A program made the translations under genes and the position numbers. From contig NW_017265137.1 of the NCBI RefSeq assembly GCF_001638985.1, positions 1,329,054 to 1,393,053 on the forward strand: 64,000 nt of DNA. The letters run 5' to 3'. Source of the stretch: Phycomyces blakesleeanus NRRL 1555(-) (Eukaryota > Mucoromycota > Mucoromycetes > Mucorales > Phycomycetaceae). The notes beneath the pieces were generated by a model. That model made no database searches. It had not been told where the DNA came from and saw only the letters and a program-made list of their open reading frames with translations. Shown here piece after piece: positions 48,816 to 60,170 of the stretch (position 1 is the stretch's first letter; the number at the start of each line of letters is the position of its first letter).

Positions 48816-49103
48816 TTGCGAAATATTAATAAATATGCTTGAAATATAATCATTTGACAAACATCCGTTAAGCGCCGATTTTTTTTTCCTTTTCCTTTTT
48901 CAAGTGCTTCCACAAGATTACTTTCTTTGGATAGTTTATTGAAGCACAAACAAAGAGAGCAGTCCATTTGTCATTACGTCTTGCTTAATCTTTTTGGACA
49001 TCAACCTATAACAATACATTCCGGGAATGTTTACAACGTAGGCAAAGATTGTCATAATAATAATAATAATAACTATAATAAATATAATAAAAGTAGAATA
49101 AAA
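48816..49103 (+). repeat. Inverted copy of the START gene 5' flank
   Basis: Reverse complement of 41246-41533. It ends at the N gap 34 bp short of where the second START gene's start codon would be. Confidence 0.88.
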
Positions 49104-49203
49104 NNNNNNNNNNNNNNNNNNNNNNNNNNNNNNNNNNNNNNNNNNNNNNNNNNNNNNNNNNNNNNNNNNNNNNNNNNNNNNNNNNNNNNNNNNNNNNNNN
49201 NNN
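49104..49203. other. Assembly gap (100 N)
   Basis: Exactly 100 N, the usual placeholder for a gap of unknown size. The offset between pair sums on either side (90349 versus about 86742) implies that about 3.7 kb equivalent to 37539-41245 is missing if the inverted copies are colinear. Confidence 0.95.
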
Positions 49204-51311
49204 TCGTTTATCAAGTTGTGAAATCAGTATTCCCTTTCAAGTAAGCTTGATGGTTATATATATATACACATATATACATAAGAAAGATAATAACGCATTA
49301 ACGAAAACATCATTTATAGATCGCGTGAATTGTATCTAAGCACCTGTACAGCCAGTGAGAGCCTCAATTCTATTACAAATCCTTCTTCTAAACGCATCTT
49401 GCATGTTGAGACCTCTCTTGTCAAGTTCCCAGTATTCAAGAAAGCTAAATATCCAAGAGGCCGCATTTTCGTAGCTGGCTGGATTCTTGAGCCGATAGAC
49501 CCTTATACGACCGCAACAAACCATCCCATACCTTCAGTTCGCGTCACTTATGTGGTATCAATGGACCTTGGCCCTCCTATACCTTCTTACATAAGCAATT
49601 TCTTGGCCTCTGGACTCTGTAAGCAGATACAGACAGTCGAGACATATCTCAAGAAAAAAGGCCCGCCTCCTTTTCTTGTTCAGCCATCCAGTATGCTTGA
49701 ATTTGAGAATAATATACTTGTGGAAACTTTAGATCCTATACTTGAACAAAGTAAAATGCAATGGACTAAAATTGAGTCTGCTTTTGATGAGTCTGCACGT
49801 CGTCTGAATGTATCGTGTAATCTATGCATCGGAAAACGGTTGCTTTTATCTGAGAAGACAGGCAAGGCAACAACAACAACAACAACAGCAACCCCTTCTC
49901 TTTCTGTGTCATCATTCTTTAGCCCTTATGATAATCGTAGGCCAAGTCAATCGAATATGGAAAGGCATAGTTCAGTTGTTGGACTTGGATTAATATCTCC
50001 TGGTGGTCAAAAGAAAGTCCACGAAAGTACCTCATCAAGTTCAATAAGCTTATCCGACTCAACACTATACCATCGCAAACATACAGATACTAAACTAGTA
50101 TTTGCATACATAGTGTTGGATCTTCAAAAGTTTCCCAAAGGTTATGAGATCATTTGTCACTTAAATCGTGTGTCTGCAAAACATGATCCTTTGGATATAT
50201 CTGATCGACTAACAATCCATGTATCTGAGCTTGCCCCTGAGCCATCTCATTTGATTGCGAATGAAGGCAAAAAGATACCAAAAAAGCACTCCCTGGTTGT
50301 TAAAATGCAAATAGCAGGATTACTTCCAACTGTACAAGAATTGGCAGAGCTAGATTACAACTTTGTATTAACCCTCGAGCCTGTTAAGGAGGAGTATCTG
50401 CAAAAGAAAGGCCCCCAATTGACGGTTGCTGCAGTGCTCGGTGAGGAGAGTGACAAATGGGATGGCACAATACTAGTTAACGGACGGGAAATAACGCTTG
50501 GGTCAGACATTAAAGTAAAATGTAACAACAAATCCCACGAGAGCGGAATTGAGGACTTGGGATGTGGTGGTCAAAACAGCGCAGACAATGATATGGATGG
50601 TTTGCATGACAGCCCCACTAGAGATTCGAGTGAAGATCTTGTGGATCCAGGTGAAGTAAAGGATCTTACTATGGCACACTATGTAGGCGGAAGTGTAGTT
50701 GCCGCAGCATTTGGTGGTGTTTCAGCTGGAGTTAATGTAAGTTTGCTTTTAAAAGCATTCTCTCTTTAAGTAAATGGATATGTGTGTGTGTGTGTGGGTA
50801 TATGTGCATGTAATTACTCAGATTTATTAATGGGTTTGAGAAGGGATTCTGTGCACACATGCCGTTCACATTTCGGACAAGCTCCCCGGCAACGACAAGT
50901 ACCACCAGAGAAACTGTCCACTCTGGAGAGCACAGTATGCGTACAGGTGAATTACATGATCCCAGATCTGGTTATCTGGGAATTGCGCAAGAGAGAACTC
51001 CAAGTCCTCAAGAGAGAGTCATCGAGAGAATACAGATGTTATCTCTATCTTCTGTTGATGTAACACCTGGATCTGTCAAGAAGGTGCTATTGATTCTCAC
51101 AATGTGCATTTGTCTCGCTATTGTACTGGCTCTTCTGATGCTCCAACCAGTTGTAAGATCATCCGATCAAACACCCTTGGACACAGAATACTTTTCAGGC
51201 GGTTCTTACACATCCAATTATGGCTCCACCTTGGCACATCGACTATGGAACATGCCTTGGTTTGGTGGTTGGGAAATACAGATTATTGCTATTAGACGTA
51301 ATGCTCTTTGA
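49204..51311 (+). CDS. Multi-START protein, second copy, 3' part only
   Basis: Partial gene emerging from the gap: 49204-49240 (end of exon 5), 49320-50739 region (exon 6) and 50841-51311 (exon 7, with the C-terminal TM helix). Compared with the complete copy it lacks one Thr codon in the Thr repeat and has Ser for Gly (FFSPYD versus FFGPYD) and Asp for Tyr (PLDISD versus PLYISD). Splice sites and reading frame are intact, so this copy shows no sign of decay in what can be seen. Whether it is a full gene depends on the gap. The third START module, its NG-containing beta segment and the anchor are all present. Confidence 0.85.
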
Positions 51312-51430
51312 CCTATTTTTTTTGCAAAAAATAAAAAAAACATACATACATATACATATAATAAACCGCATGTTCCTGCTATAATTCACATCGTGTTTTT
51401 GAAATAGGTATTGTTATCCCTAATACTATC
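49204..51430 (+). repeat. Inverted-duplication segment Y, partial copy
   Basis: Reverse complement of 35310-37538. Homology stops sharply after CCCTAATACTAT at about 51430, where the flank becomes unique, giving a duplication breakpoint. Confidence 0.9.
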
Positions 51431-51737
51431 AATCACCGAAAACACGCCAAGTATATACATAATTACAGTAATTATATATGTAACTCTTTCCAATAGAAGA
51501 ATAAGTGGTTTTATGTTAATGTATATGTATAAATGTATATATATTTTAAATAAGGAGATAAATAGAGAGATTTACAAGGTGTAGCATGTTGAATAGTAAC
51601 CAAAAGGATGTAAATGTGTATGATATAGGTAGCTAATGAATAGATAAGTAACAAAAAATATCAACTACTATTATTATTATTATTACTAGAGATAATTAAA
51701 TAAGAAGAAAAAATTAGAAAAATAAATATATAAAATT

Positions 51738-53201
51738 TTATGCCCATTTGCCTAGCAAAGCCATCAATCCAGCGCCAATGTACATCGATAAGAAGCAAAT
51801 AGCCTTTTGAGTAGTAGGAGACTTGCGGAATGCGACGTTGTGGTTGATTTCGATGCTCATGAGAGAGATATAAGCACTATAAAGAAGAATTCCGGCCGAA
51901 AGAGAGTCTAGAATAGCCTGGGCGAGGACAAATGAACCAGAGTTTGAGCTGAATGCACTGTGGATTCCAATACCAATAGCAACGCCGATTGGTGTCATGA
52001 TAATGAAAAATGATCCCATAATGGTTGGTTTGAGCCAGCTCTTGCAGCCAAGATCATTAATACGTGTTCCGAGTGCAATACCTTCAAAGAACTATAAATA
52101 TATATATGAAAAAAAAAGGTTTTTAGGTCGGTAAATATTTGACTCTTATTACAATTACTTTTAGTCTTAGTCTTAGTCTCATTATTTACCTGATGAAAGA
52201 CAAGTGTGATCAAAAGTGTAGTGAACTCATCGTTATCTGTGGTACCGAGAGTAATGCCAATAATGATAGAGTGCATCAGGATGCCAAGTTCGAGTATCAG
52301 AGTACCCATGTTTTGCATAGCCTTGTCATCGTTCTCGAGGAACCCGGCAGTGTGTACGTGACCATCTGTAGAGATACCATCGTGGTTATGTTCATGTGGA
52401 CTCACACTCTCTTGAAGCTTAGAAGGTTCGACCTTTGAGTATGCAAGACCTTCGATATCAAGCTTTGCGCCGTCGGCTTGTGCAGCAAGAGCTCTCTTTT
52501 TTGCAAGTGCATCAAGATTGGACAGAGCGGCAAGTTCGATGAGTTGAAGGCCAAAGGAAGCAAGCATACAAAAGACACCTGCAAATGCATGGTATGATCT
52601 CCATCCTTCACTGAGACATGGACTGTCGAAATGTTCGAGTGCTTCGGGTAGCATGTGGATGAAAGCGGTTGCCAAGATGACACCTGTACCAACTATATGT
52701 ACATAATATGAAATAAGTCAATGAATTTTTTTGTTTGTTTGTATTCAATTACTTACAAAATTTTCCAACGGTGAGGATTTGATCACGAACTCCACCAGCT
52801 TTGAAAGGACGGATACGAAAGAGAATAATTGGAGCAAAGATACCTAAACGTAGATTATGATGAGCATTGATTGCCGAAACGTATAGATAATTAAATAATG
52901 GATAGAAAAATTAGAAGAGAACATTTACTCACCAACTGCACTTGTTGCTAAAATGATAAAGATGCTTCCGATGCGCATTGACAAGTTATAGTCTTCAAGA
53001 GGTTCAGCAGCACAGGCTTCCTCAGCAGATTCTTCATCATGATCGTCGCCATGAGAGTCTAGAAATAGCGAAATTAAAGGTTAGCAAGGTATTCTATCTT
53101 TATGTATAAATCTATGTGGTATACTTACGTTGTGCTTGTACAAGGCTGATTAGTGCAAGAAACAAGAATCCCAAAAGGTAACTCGACTTTGTAGAGAGCA
53201 T
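51738..53201 (-). CDS. ZIP family zinc/iron transporter, third paralogue
   Basis: Exons 53201-53129, 53058-52933, 52843-52757, 52692-52190 and 52091-51738; 380 aa. Four of the five exons have exactly the same length as in ZIP copies A and B (73, 87, 503 and 354 nt). Exon 2 is 27 nt longer and adds a His/Asp/Glu-rich N-terminal segment just after the signal peptide (HSHGDDHDEES), a likely extracellular metal-collecting patch. The signature helices are MHSIIIGITLGTT and VFHQFFEGIALGTRI, and the loop holds SPHEHNHDG...DGHVHTAG. Divergence from A/B is considerable, so this is an older tandem duplicate. Different N-terminal His content may mean different affinity, as for the yeast Zrt1/Zrt2 pair; this is inference. 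Confidence 0.95.
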
Positions 53202-53399
53202 TTTTTCTATATGTATATAATATGTATATATGTATGCTGCTGTGCTGTATTGTGTGGGTGCGATGTTTTATTGAATATTGAGATAAAGAAAACAAAAGAG
53301 ATAAAACGCGAGATACTCTTTGTATTTATACATTTTTTTAATGCTTTAAAAAAATGATGAAATGAAATGAAAAATTCATTTGAAATTACTCATGTGTGT

Positions 53400-53600
53400 C
53401 CAGTAACCAAAAAGGTACTCGGTTTTTTTGAACTCACTTGGATCGAGAAATAGTTTTTGTATATTAGCCAATCAACACGAGAAATTTCTGTGTGTCTGTC
53501 ACAGCCGGTGAGTACTCAGTAACCTTGAGGGTGCCCGATCTTTTACAGAAAAAGAACCCAAAGATTTGTTCCATTGTTTCTATGAATCACAGACATCTTT
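53400..53600. promoter_or_regulatory. Conserved upstream block of the third ZIP gene (CCAAT, ZRE-like)
   Basis: Plus-strand elements: ACCAAAAAGGT at 53406-53416, CCAAT at 53468-53472, TGTGTGTCTGTCACA at about 53491-53505, ACCTTGAGGGT at 53522-53532 (10 of 11 match to Zap1 ZRE ACCTTNAAGGT), and ATTGTTTCTATGAATCACA at about 53574-53592. The order and spacing match the block upstream of ZIP A/B. The gene is on the minus strand and starts at 53201, so these lie 200-390 bp upstream. Confidence 0.65.
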
Positions 53601-55821
53601 ACTCAAATCTTATTTGCTCATGCAAAGCTTTTGTTTTATATATATTTAAAATAATTAAAACATAATCTTTTGAAACACTGGTATAACCCACTCTCTTAAC
53701 CATGTATTCATATATATATATATGTGTGTGTATGTGTTTGTGCATATGTTTTACTCTATTTTTTTTTGGAGGGTCTTAAAGAAAAGAAGGTGTTTTACGG
53801 TGCATTATAATGAAGATCTTATGACATTTACTAAAGATATATAAGAATAAGAAAATAGTGATGGTTCTTCAGAGATTCTTATCTGATACAAATAGATCCA
53901 ATAAAGGCCTTCATGCAAAATATTCAAAAAATTAATGAGTGAATGAAATAAATAAAAACACTATCAGTTTGATCTTTTACATTATACATTAAAAGGCACC
54001 AATACAAGAGATTTATGTTTTTTTGTATGTATCAGTATTGTAAATATCGGCGAATATATATATCTATACACATTTATATGTATATATGTATGTATCAAAT
54101 AATACAATAGTAAATTTCCATATGTAATAATTTGGTGTGAAAACCCGGTAAAAGAAATCCACAAAACTCAAAACTCTAAACTCAAAAGCCAATACAAAAC
54201 AGAAATTTTTGAAATGAATATAGATCCGCCCAACTATAACTTGTAGTGTATTCTATTGTATTTTAGGAAGGCGTAAAATCTTCTATATATCATGGTTCAA
54301 TTGTGTACAGCTTTAGAAAGAGAAAAATAAAAGCAAATTGTATTAAACAGATGTATGCTATATGTCTCACAAATATACACTTCTTTGAATAATAACAATA
54401 ATGTCAAAGCAAAAGATTTGTCCTAATTACACTGGAGCAAAAAAAAAGCTTCAAAAAACGTATGCATGTTGCCAGAAAGAAAAAGAAAGTAAAAGAAAAT
54501 TTTCTACGAGAGATTCACAGAATTCGATTGTATCCTCTTTCTCCCTTTATTTCTCTTCCCAGCATCTTGCCTGTACAATATTGTACACACAATAATCCCA
54601 TATTGTATTTGAGTACGACTTTGATGTGTACATTTTTTTTGCCTAATATTTCAACACTTCTCGACCTTTTTCATAACCTTGGGCAATTCTTTTTTTTTAT
54701 GCAGTATTCATATTCAATTTGGTTTTCCAAAAAGCGAAAAAAAAAAACACGACCTAAAAGGTGTGTGTGTATGTGTATTTTCTCCTAGGGACATGCATTT
54801 GATTTTCGGACCGGAACTGGAATTTTACCGTTATTTCTAAAATGCATTATTTTTTCTTCTTAAATATATTTATATATATCAATTATGTTATATATTGGTT
54901 ATATTTATCTATTGGATTAACAGACAAAAGAAGTATATCATAGTTATATAGTAATCAAAGCATAAATAGATAGATGTGTATCATAATTACATAAACAATA
55001 TCGTATTTTTTTTACCCTTGTAGCTTACATATACCCTAAAGCTTAAATCAGAGTGGGTGTTATATTGCGGCAAAATATCCACTACTATATTTGTCGAATT
55101 TGTTTTACTTGGTTTAACTTTTTGTATCTCAGCATATGTGCTTTTCTATTCTAAAATTGCCACAATTCCTCTCCCATTATACGGTGTTTAAAACACTAGG
55201 AATACTTAAAAGTGCGATTTCTTTACTTGGGTATTATGGCAATTTGATTTTATTTTGCCACAGCACAACACACCTACATGATTTCTCAAACTCAAAGGAT
55301 ATATGGGAAAAGTCTATCATTTTCTCTTTCTCTGTTTGTGTGTGGCTGAACACTAATGCCATTCAAGCTTGGATGCCTAATACTCTTCTTGCCCTCATTC
55401 TTTAGTGAAAGTCAAAAATCGTGTTACGCAAAGTTAGTTTGTGTGCAATTTATAGCTTAACAGCCTTTATATTGATTAAAATATAGAATCCTGAAAAGAT
55501 TAGCTTTATTCAAAATAAATAAATAAGTAAAAGTAATCAAATCTGGTATCATTGCTTCTCTTGCTTTCTTTCTCTTTCTCTGCGTAACAGAGGTTAGTAA
55601 ATATAATTCTATAGTATAGTGAGATAAAGAAGAAGATAGGAAGAGGATTTATCTCTCTCTCTCTCTCTCTTTTTTTTGATAGGTATTCAAACAGTCACTT
55701 GTGACAACCGTCCCACCATTTTTATTATTCTGTATTGTTCTATCTCTTTTTTTTTTGTATTTTATTACATTTTTTTTTTAGTTCGCTTTTGTTTCAACAA
55801 ATCACTTCATTTGAATTCGAA
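53601..55821. other. AT-rich spacer
   Basis: No supported gene. It contains AT/TG microsatellites (for example about 53711-53745 and 54055-54095), poly-A/T runs and a (TC)n tract at about 55652-55670 within the upstream region of the TPR gene, which may be a pyrimidine-rich promoter element. Confidence 0.5.
55652..55670. repeat. TC dinucleotide tract upstream of the TPR gene
   Basis: A pure (TC)n run followed by poly-T, 150 bp before the start codon; CT-rich tracts are common in fungal promoters. Confidence 0.75.
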
Positions 55822-57805
55822 ATGGCAAGACCACAAACTAAACGAGCACCTAAACCAAAGGCCGTTAAAAAGCCCAAAGAGCCCGAGACATTTGAAGAGG
55901 TCATGGAAGGTATGAAGAAATATATACAAAAGTAAAAAGTAGTATCACCCGATATTTTTCTTTATATATATATTTGCATAATTTATCTTTATTTGTTTTT
56001 TTTTCTTCTTAAAAATAATAATAATATTAATATCAATATTAATATTAATATAAAGCTGGTGTTGAGGCTGAGGAACAGGGCGAACGTTACGCTACTGGTG
56101 ATCGAGCACAACGAAAATATGAAGTTGCTGCTGAATACTATTCAAAGGCCCACAAACTCAACCCAACTGATGCCGATTGTCTATACAATTGGTGAGAAAT
56201 TCAATACTCTTTTTAAAAAAAATCATTTATAAAATATCCAAGAAAAAAAAAAGTATATAGATAGATAGGTGAACATTAAGATTGCTCATATATATATATA
56301 TATATATACTTACACATAAACTACCTTTTTAGGGGACGTGTTCAGTTTTTGCTGGTTAATCTGATGCCTCCTTATACTCAACCCGAGAAGAAGCTTGCAA
56401 AGCTTGATGAATCCATAAAGACCTTTAGAAAAGCTCTTGAGCTTGAACAGAACAAGTCTGATGCCCAATTCAACCTTGCCCAGGCTCTTCATCAACGTGC
56501 AGAGACCCTCAACGAAACAACAGAAATCGATAATGCCTACAGTCAATCTGCCATGGGTAATATTAATTATAAATATAATAACAATAGATTCAGGCTTACA
56601 GGCACATACACATACACATACAATATATATATATACATCTTTACTAATATAAGCTTAAACTTTATTCTTTAGCTTTACAAGAGGCAATTTCTTTGTTTGA
56701 CAGCGTTTACCAATTGCAAGAAAAGGATTACAAGGAATCGCGTTTGGCAGCAAACCAACCAACCGAGTCCCTTGAAGAGTCGTCTACTGAAGAGCATGTA
56801 CATACCTCTGACTGTAAACATGAACATGAAAATGAACATGCACATGAACATGCACATGAACATAATGCCGAACCAAATGATGCTGACTCTAAACAAATGA
56901 CATCCGTGACTCAGGTCGAGGCAACCACAACCACCTCATTGATCGACACTCTCATTTCAACCTCGGAGACGATGGCAAGTATGGCTTCGATGCTTGCCTC
57001 CTTCCAGGCCTCGACTGATCTTTTTAGCCGTGCACGATCCAAGCTTGCCCTTGCCGAAAAGTGGCTGTCCGATATTCCGGAGACCGAAAAGGAGTACAAG
57101 CTCAACCGGATCCAGATCAACCTCAAGGAAGCCCAGTGCTTTTCTGCCATGGCCGACCGTGCGTTCCTTGCGACCGGAAAACCCGACCAGAGTCTGTTCA
57201 ACCGTGCGGTCGAGTGCCTTGACGAGATCGTGGACCGGTTTGATAGCACAAATGTGCAGGCCATGTGTGACCGCGGAGATATCCTGACATCGTTTGCCCA
57301 GGCACTTGTGGACGCAGCCCAAAGAAACAACAACAAACTTGTGCCCGAGACGACCGGAAAGGAGGTCTGGCAATTGTTTGCCCAGGCAACAAAGTCTTTC
57401 CAGGCTGGTCTGGCAATCGAGCAAAAGAACTTGAGCATCCTCAACAAACTCGGTGATCTGTGCATGACCAGGGCCGGGCTTGATTTACCTGTGGCCGAGA
57501 GAAACAAGGCCCAGCTGTTGAAGAACGCAGAGTTCTATTACAAGCAGGCAGTTCAGACCGAGAAGTTGACCCTGACTAGCGGCTGGGTCGGCTGGGTGTT
57601 CAGTCTCTGGGCCCAGGAAGAGTGGTTGGGCACAAAGGGCAAGAAGCAAGAGGCAGCCAAGATGATGAAGATGTGGATCAACTATGGTGGCAACCATGCC
57701 ATATTCCAGAACGGTGCTGATGAGAGTGAAGTTCTGGATCCCGGTTTTGTCGAATGGGTCAATGAAACCTTTTTTGAGGATGAATCCGAAGAAGAATCAG
57801 ATTAA
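55822..57805 (+). CDS. TPR-repeat protein with His-rich HxH segment
   Basis: Exons 55822-55909, 56056-56191, 56333-56556 and 56673-57805; phases agree; 526 aa. The N-terminus is basic and Pro/Lys-rich (RPQTKRAPKPKAVKKPKEP). TPR-like helical pairs follow: AAEYYSKAHKLNPTDADCLYNWG and IKTFRKALELEQNKSDAQFNLA are close to the TPR consensus, and further helical repeats occupy the C-terminal half (SFQAGLAIEQKNLSILNKLGDL; AEFYYKQAVQTE). Between them lies CKHEHENEHAHEHAHEHN (about residues 195-220), an alternating His tract expected to bind metal. The C-terminus is acidic (EDESEEESD). I recognise no named orthologue; TPR proteins usually act as co-chaperones or scaffolds. The last exon is markedly richer in G+C than the first three. 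The start is the first ATG in frame after a run of stops. Confidence 0.87.
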
Positions 57806-59159
57806 TTAAAAAATGAAAAACATACATACATGCATACATATATACATACATACATACATACATACATACGAACATACATACATATAACATATAAAGAGGT
57901 ATATAAAAATATAGAGATATGCGCTTGGCTATAATTAAATAGCCTTTGTTCTTGTCTTGATATTATTACTATTACAAATATCTTGTGGATTTCCTTTCCT
58001 TTTATAAGTTGGCATGACATGACATGACAAGACATGGCATTGCATTGCATTAAACTGTATTATGTTACAGTAAAAGAAAAATATATATATATGATGCGGT
58101 TGTGATGTGTTTGCGCAATAATTACAGCTGTTGTTTTTACTATCTATTATTTATTTTCTAAAATATAAATACATTTTGCCCATCAATAGTAACACAAATG
58201 TATGTATGAATATATCCAATTATATATGATATGATATGATATATATATGTAATGGCTCTAAATCTTATTTACTTGTTTTACTTCTTTGGTTTATACTTTA
58301 AGACAAGAGGTCTTGGCAATCAATCCTATTTTTACAAAAACATGTATATATATATATATATATATAGATTTTGATGTCGACTACAGGAAACCAAAACCAA
58401 ATATATATATATATATATATATAAATCTTGATATGGTAAGAGTGTATAGGTGTAATATCAATGTGGCTTTGGTTTTTGGTTTGGTTTCTTTATGGTTGGA
58501 TTATCAGGCTAGTTCTTTTGGGGTATATCCAATACGAGTACAAATATATATTATTACAAATATAATTATGTTTATCAATAAGGAATTGAATAAATTACCA
58601 TGTAAAGTAATTGTGCTTTCAATTCCCTCGTATGCTGGAAAACAGCATTAGCCAAGTTAATTCTTGATTATTTTTTTTTAGAAAAAAGTAGACATCTTTA
58701 CAACAATTACAATATCAAATTGGATTACTGTGGTTTAAGCACTTTGGTTACTTGATTTTTTATTTATTTATTAGACAAACCATTAATACGAAAAAAAAAA
58801 AAAGAAGAAGAAGAAATTACTTTGATCGTTTAATGTTGCCATGTCAACATTTAAATTTTTCTAGCCCATTATTTATTTTTTATTTTTTTCAAAAGATCAA
58901 AATGTGAAAAGATCTCAAACAGAGTGATGGTCTACAACAACTTCCTTGAGATTGCTGCATTGTCTAGTATTCAGATCAATTAGTATAATTTGTTTTTTTC
59001 TGCAATCAGTATTCTTTTCGACTTACTTCAAAAAAGAAAGAAAGAAGCCTAATATCATTTGGAGACGTTGAAAACCCGGTGTAGTCAATAATGACAAGGT
59101 GGGAAGGTCTATAGCTAAAATAGACGCGAGCGACTAAATCTACAGGGAATTTTCAGTTA
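57806..59159. other. AT-rich spacer with short tandem repeats
   Basis: No gene. It contains (CATA)n at about 57822-57882, TGACA/TTGCA-type pentamer repeats at about 58012-58048, and (AT)n tracts at 58341-58366 and 58403-58422. Confidence 0.55.
57822..57882. repeat. CATA tetranucleotide repeat
   Basis: Interrupted (CATA)n microsatellite directly behind the TPR gene stop codon. Confidence 0.85.
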
Positions 59160-59584
59160 TTATAACTATTATGCTGAACCTTGATGTACCTGGGATATCG
59201 CCATGGGATCCTTTTAAGTGCTTCAGTAAATCATCCTGCTTTGGCGAGTTTGTTTCTAATATTGGTTGGTCTGCTTTGCAAATCGGGCTCAAGAATACTT
59301 CTTCGCACCTTCCTCGACAGCACAGTTTGTTCGCAATTAACTATAATAAATGTATCTGTGGTTCTTTTGTTTCCGTCTGTTGGCAATTTACGTGCATGTC
59401 CAATTGTTATGTATCTGGTACCATGCTGTAAATGCTTCCAGTATGTCTTGACCGAGTCGGGAGTATCCATCACAACTGCTACAAAATATATTGTTAAAAT
59501 ATGAAAACCCAAAATTTAGTAAAGTGATCTTACCTCTTGGCTGTTCATCGACCACTCATAAGCTTCGTTCAGGTTTTCGCTGCT

Positions 59585-59659
<75 letters not shown>

Positions 59660-60170
59660 TTTTGTGAGCGTTCTGATTTATGCTACAATGATTTTCAAGG
59701 CGCGGGAACACACTGCGCATTAGTTGGTATTGATCTATTGCAATTTAGGAATCATTTGGAATAAGAATTGTTGTCCAAAGGATTTTCATGGGTAGCAATT
59801 TCTTTCATAAGGTTCAGTAGACGATTCTTGCAGAATGGCATAACCATGTTATCAGGTTTCTATATTTTTTTTCTCTCTCTCTAGACCAAGCTTATGAGCG
59901 TTTAATATTTATATCAAAAGTAGACTCGTCAAGAAAACAGTATAACGTACATAATCGTGCTTCCTTTTTAAGGATACCCCTTGTCTTTTGTCTTTTTCTA
60001 TCAACATTGAGCAAGTTAGAGATGATTCATTGGAGACCATAGCTTTCAAGTACTCGGTATGTGTACCTAGTGGCTCCACAACAAATTCATTCTGATCAAT
60101 AATGTAAGTGCATAAGCTTAGGGTCGCCATTATCATCAGCGACCCCTTCCCATGCCCATATTTCATATAA
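59160..60170 (-). pseudogene. Relic of a Tc1/mariner-like transposase
   Basis: Two minus-strand fragments in different frames. 60166-59909 ends in a basic segment (KRQGVSLKRKHDYVRYT) of the type seen ahead of helix-turn-helix transposase regions. 59512-59231 reads GHARKLPTDGNKRTTDTF then VLSRKVRRSILEPDLQSRP, resembling the second HTH of Tc1-type transposases (GRPRKL linker, then S-R-x-VRR-x-L-x-x-x-GL-x-SR). They are separated by frameshifts and a (TTTA)n expansion. No catalytic DDE block is visible, so the call is tentative. Confidence 0.45.
59585..59662. repeat. TTTA tetranucleotide microsatellite, about 19 units
   Basis: Uninterrupted (ATTT)n of roughly 78 bp, the longest perfect microsatellite in the window, inside the transposase relic. 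Confidence 0.93.

Noticed and set aside
54401..54788. Overlapping plus-strand frames in the spacer after the third ZIP gene
   Set aside because: Lys-rich and Phe-rich low-complexity products of A/T runs, no motif.
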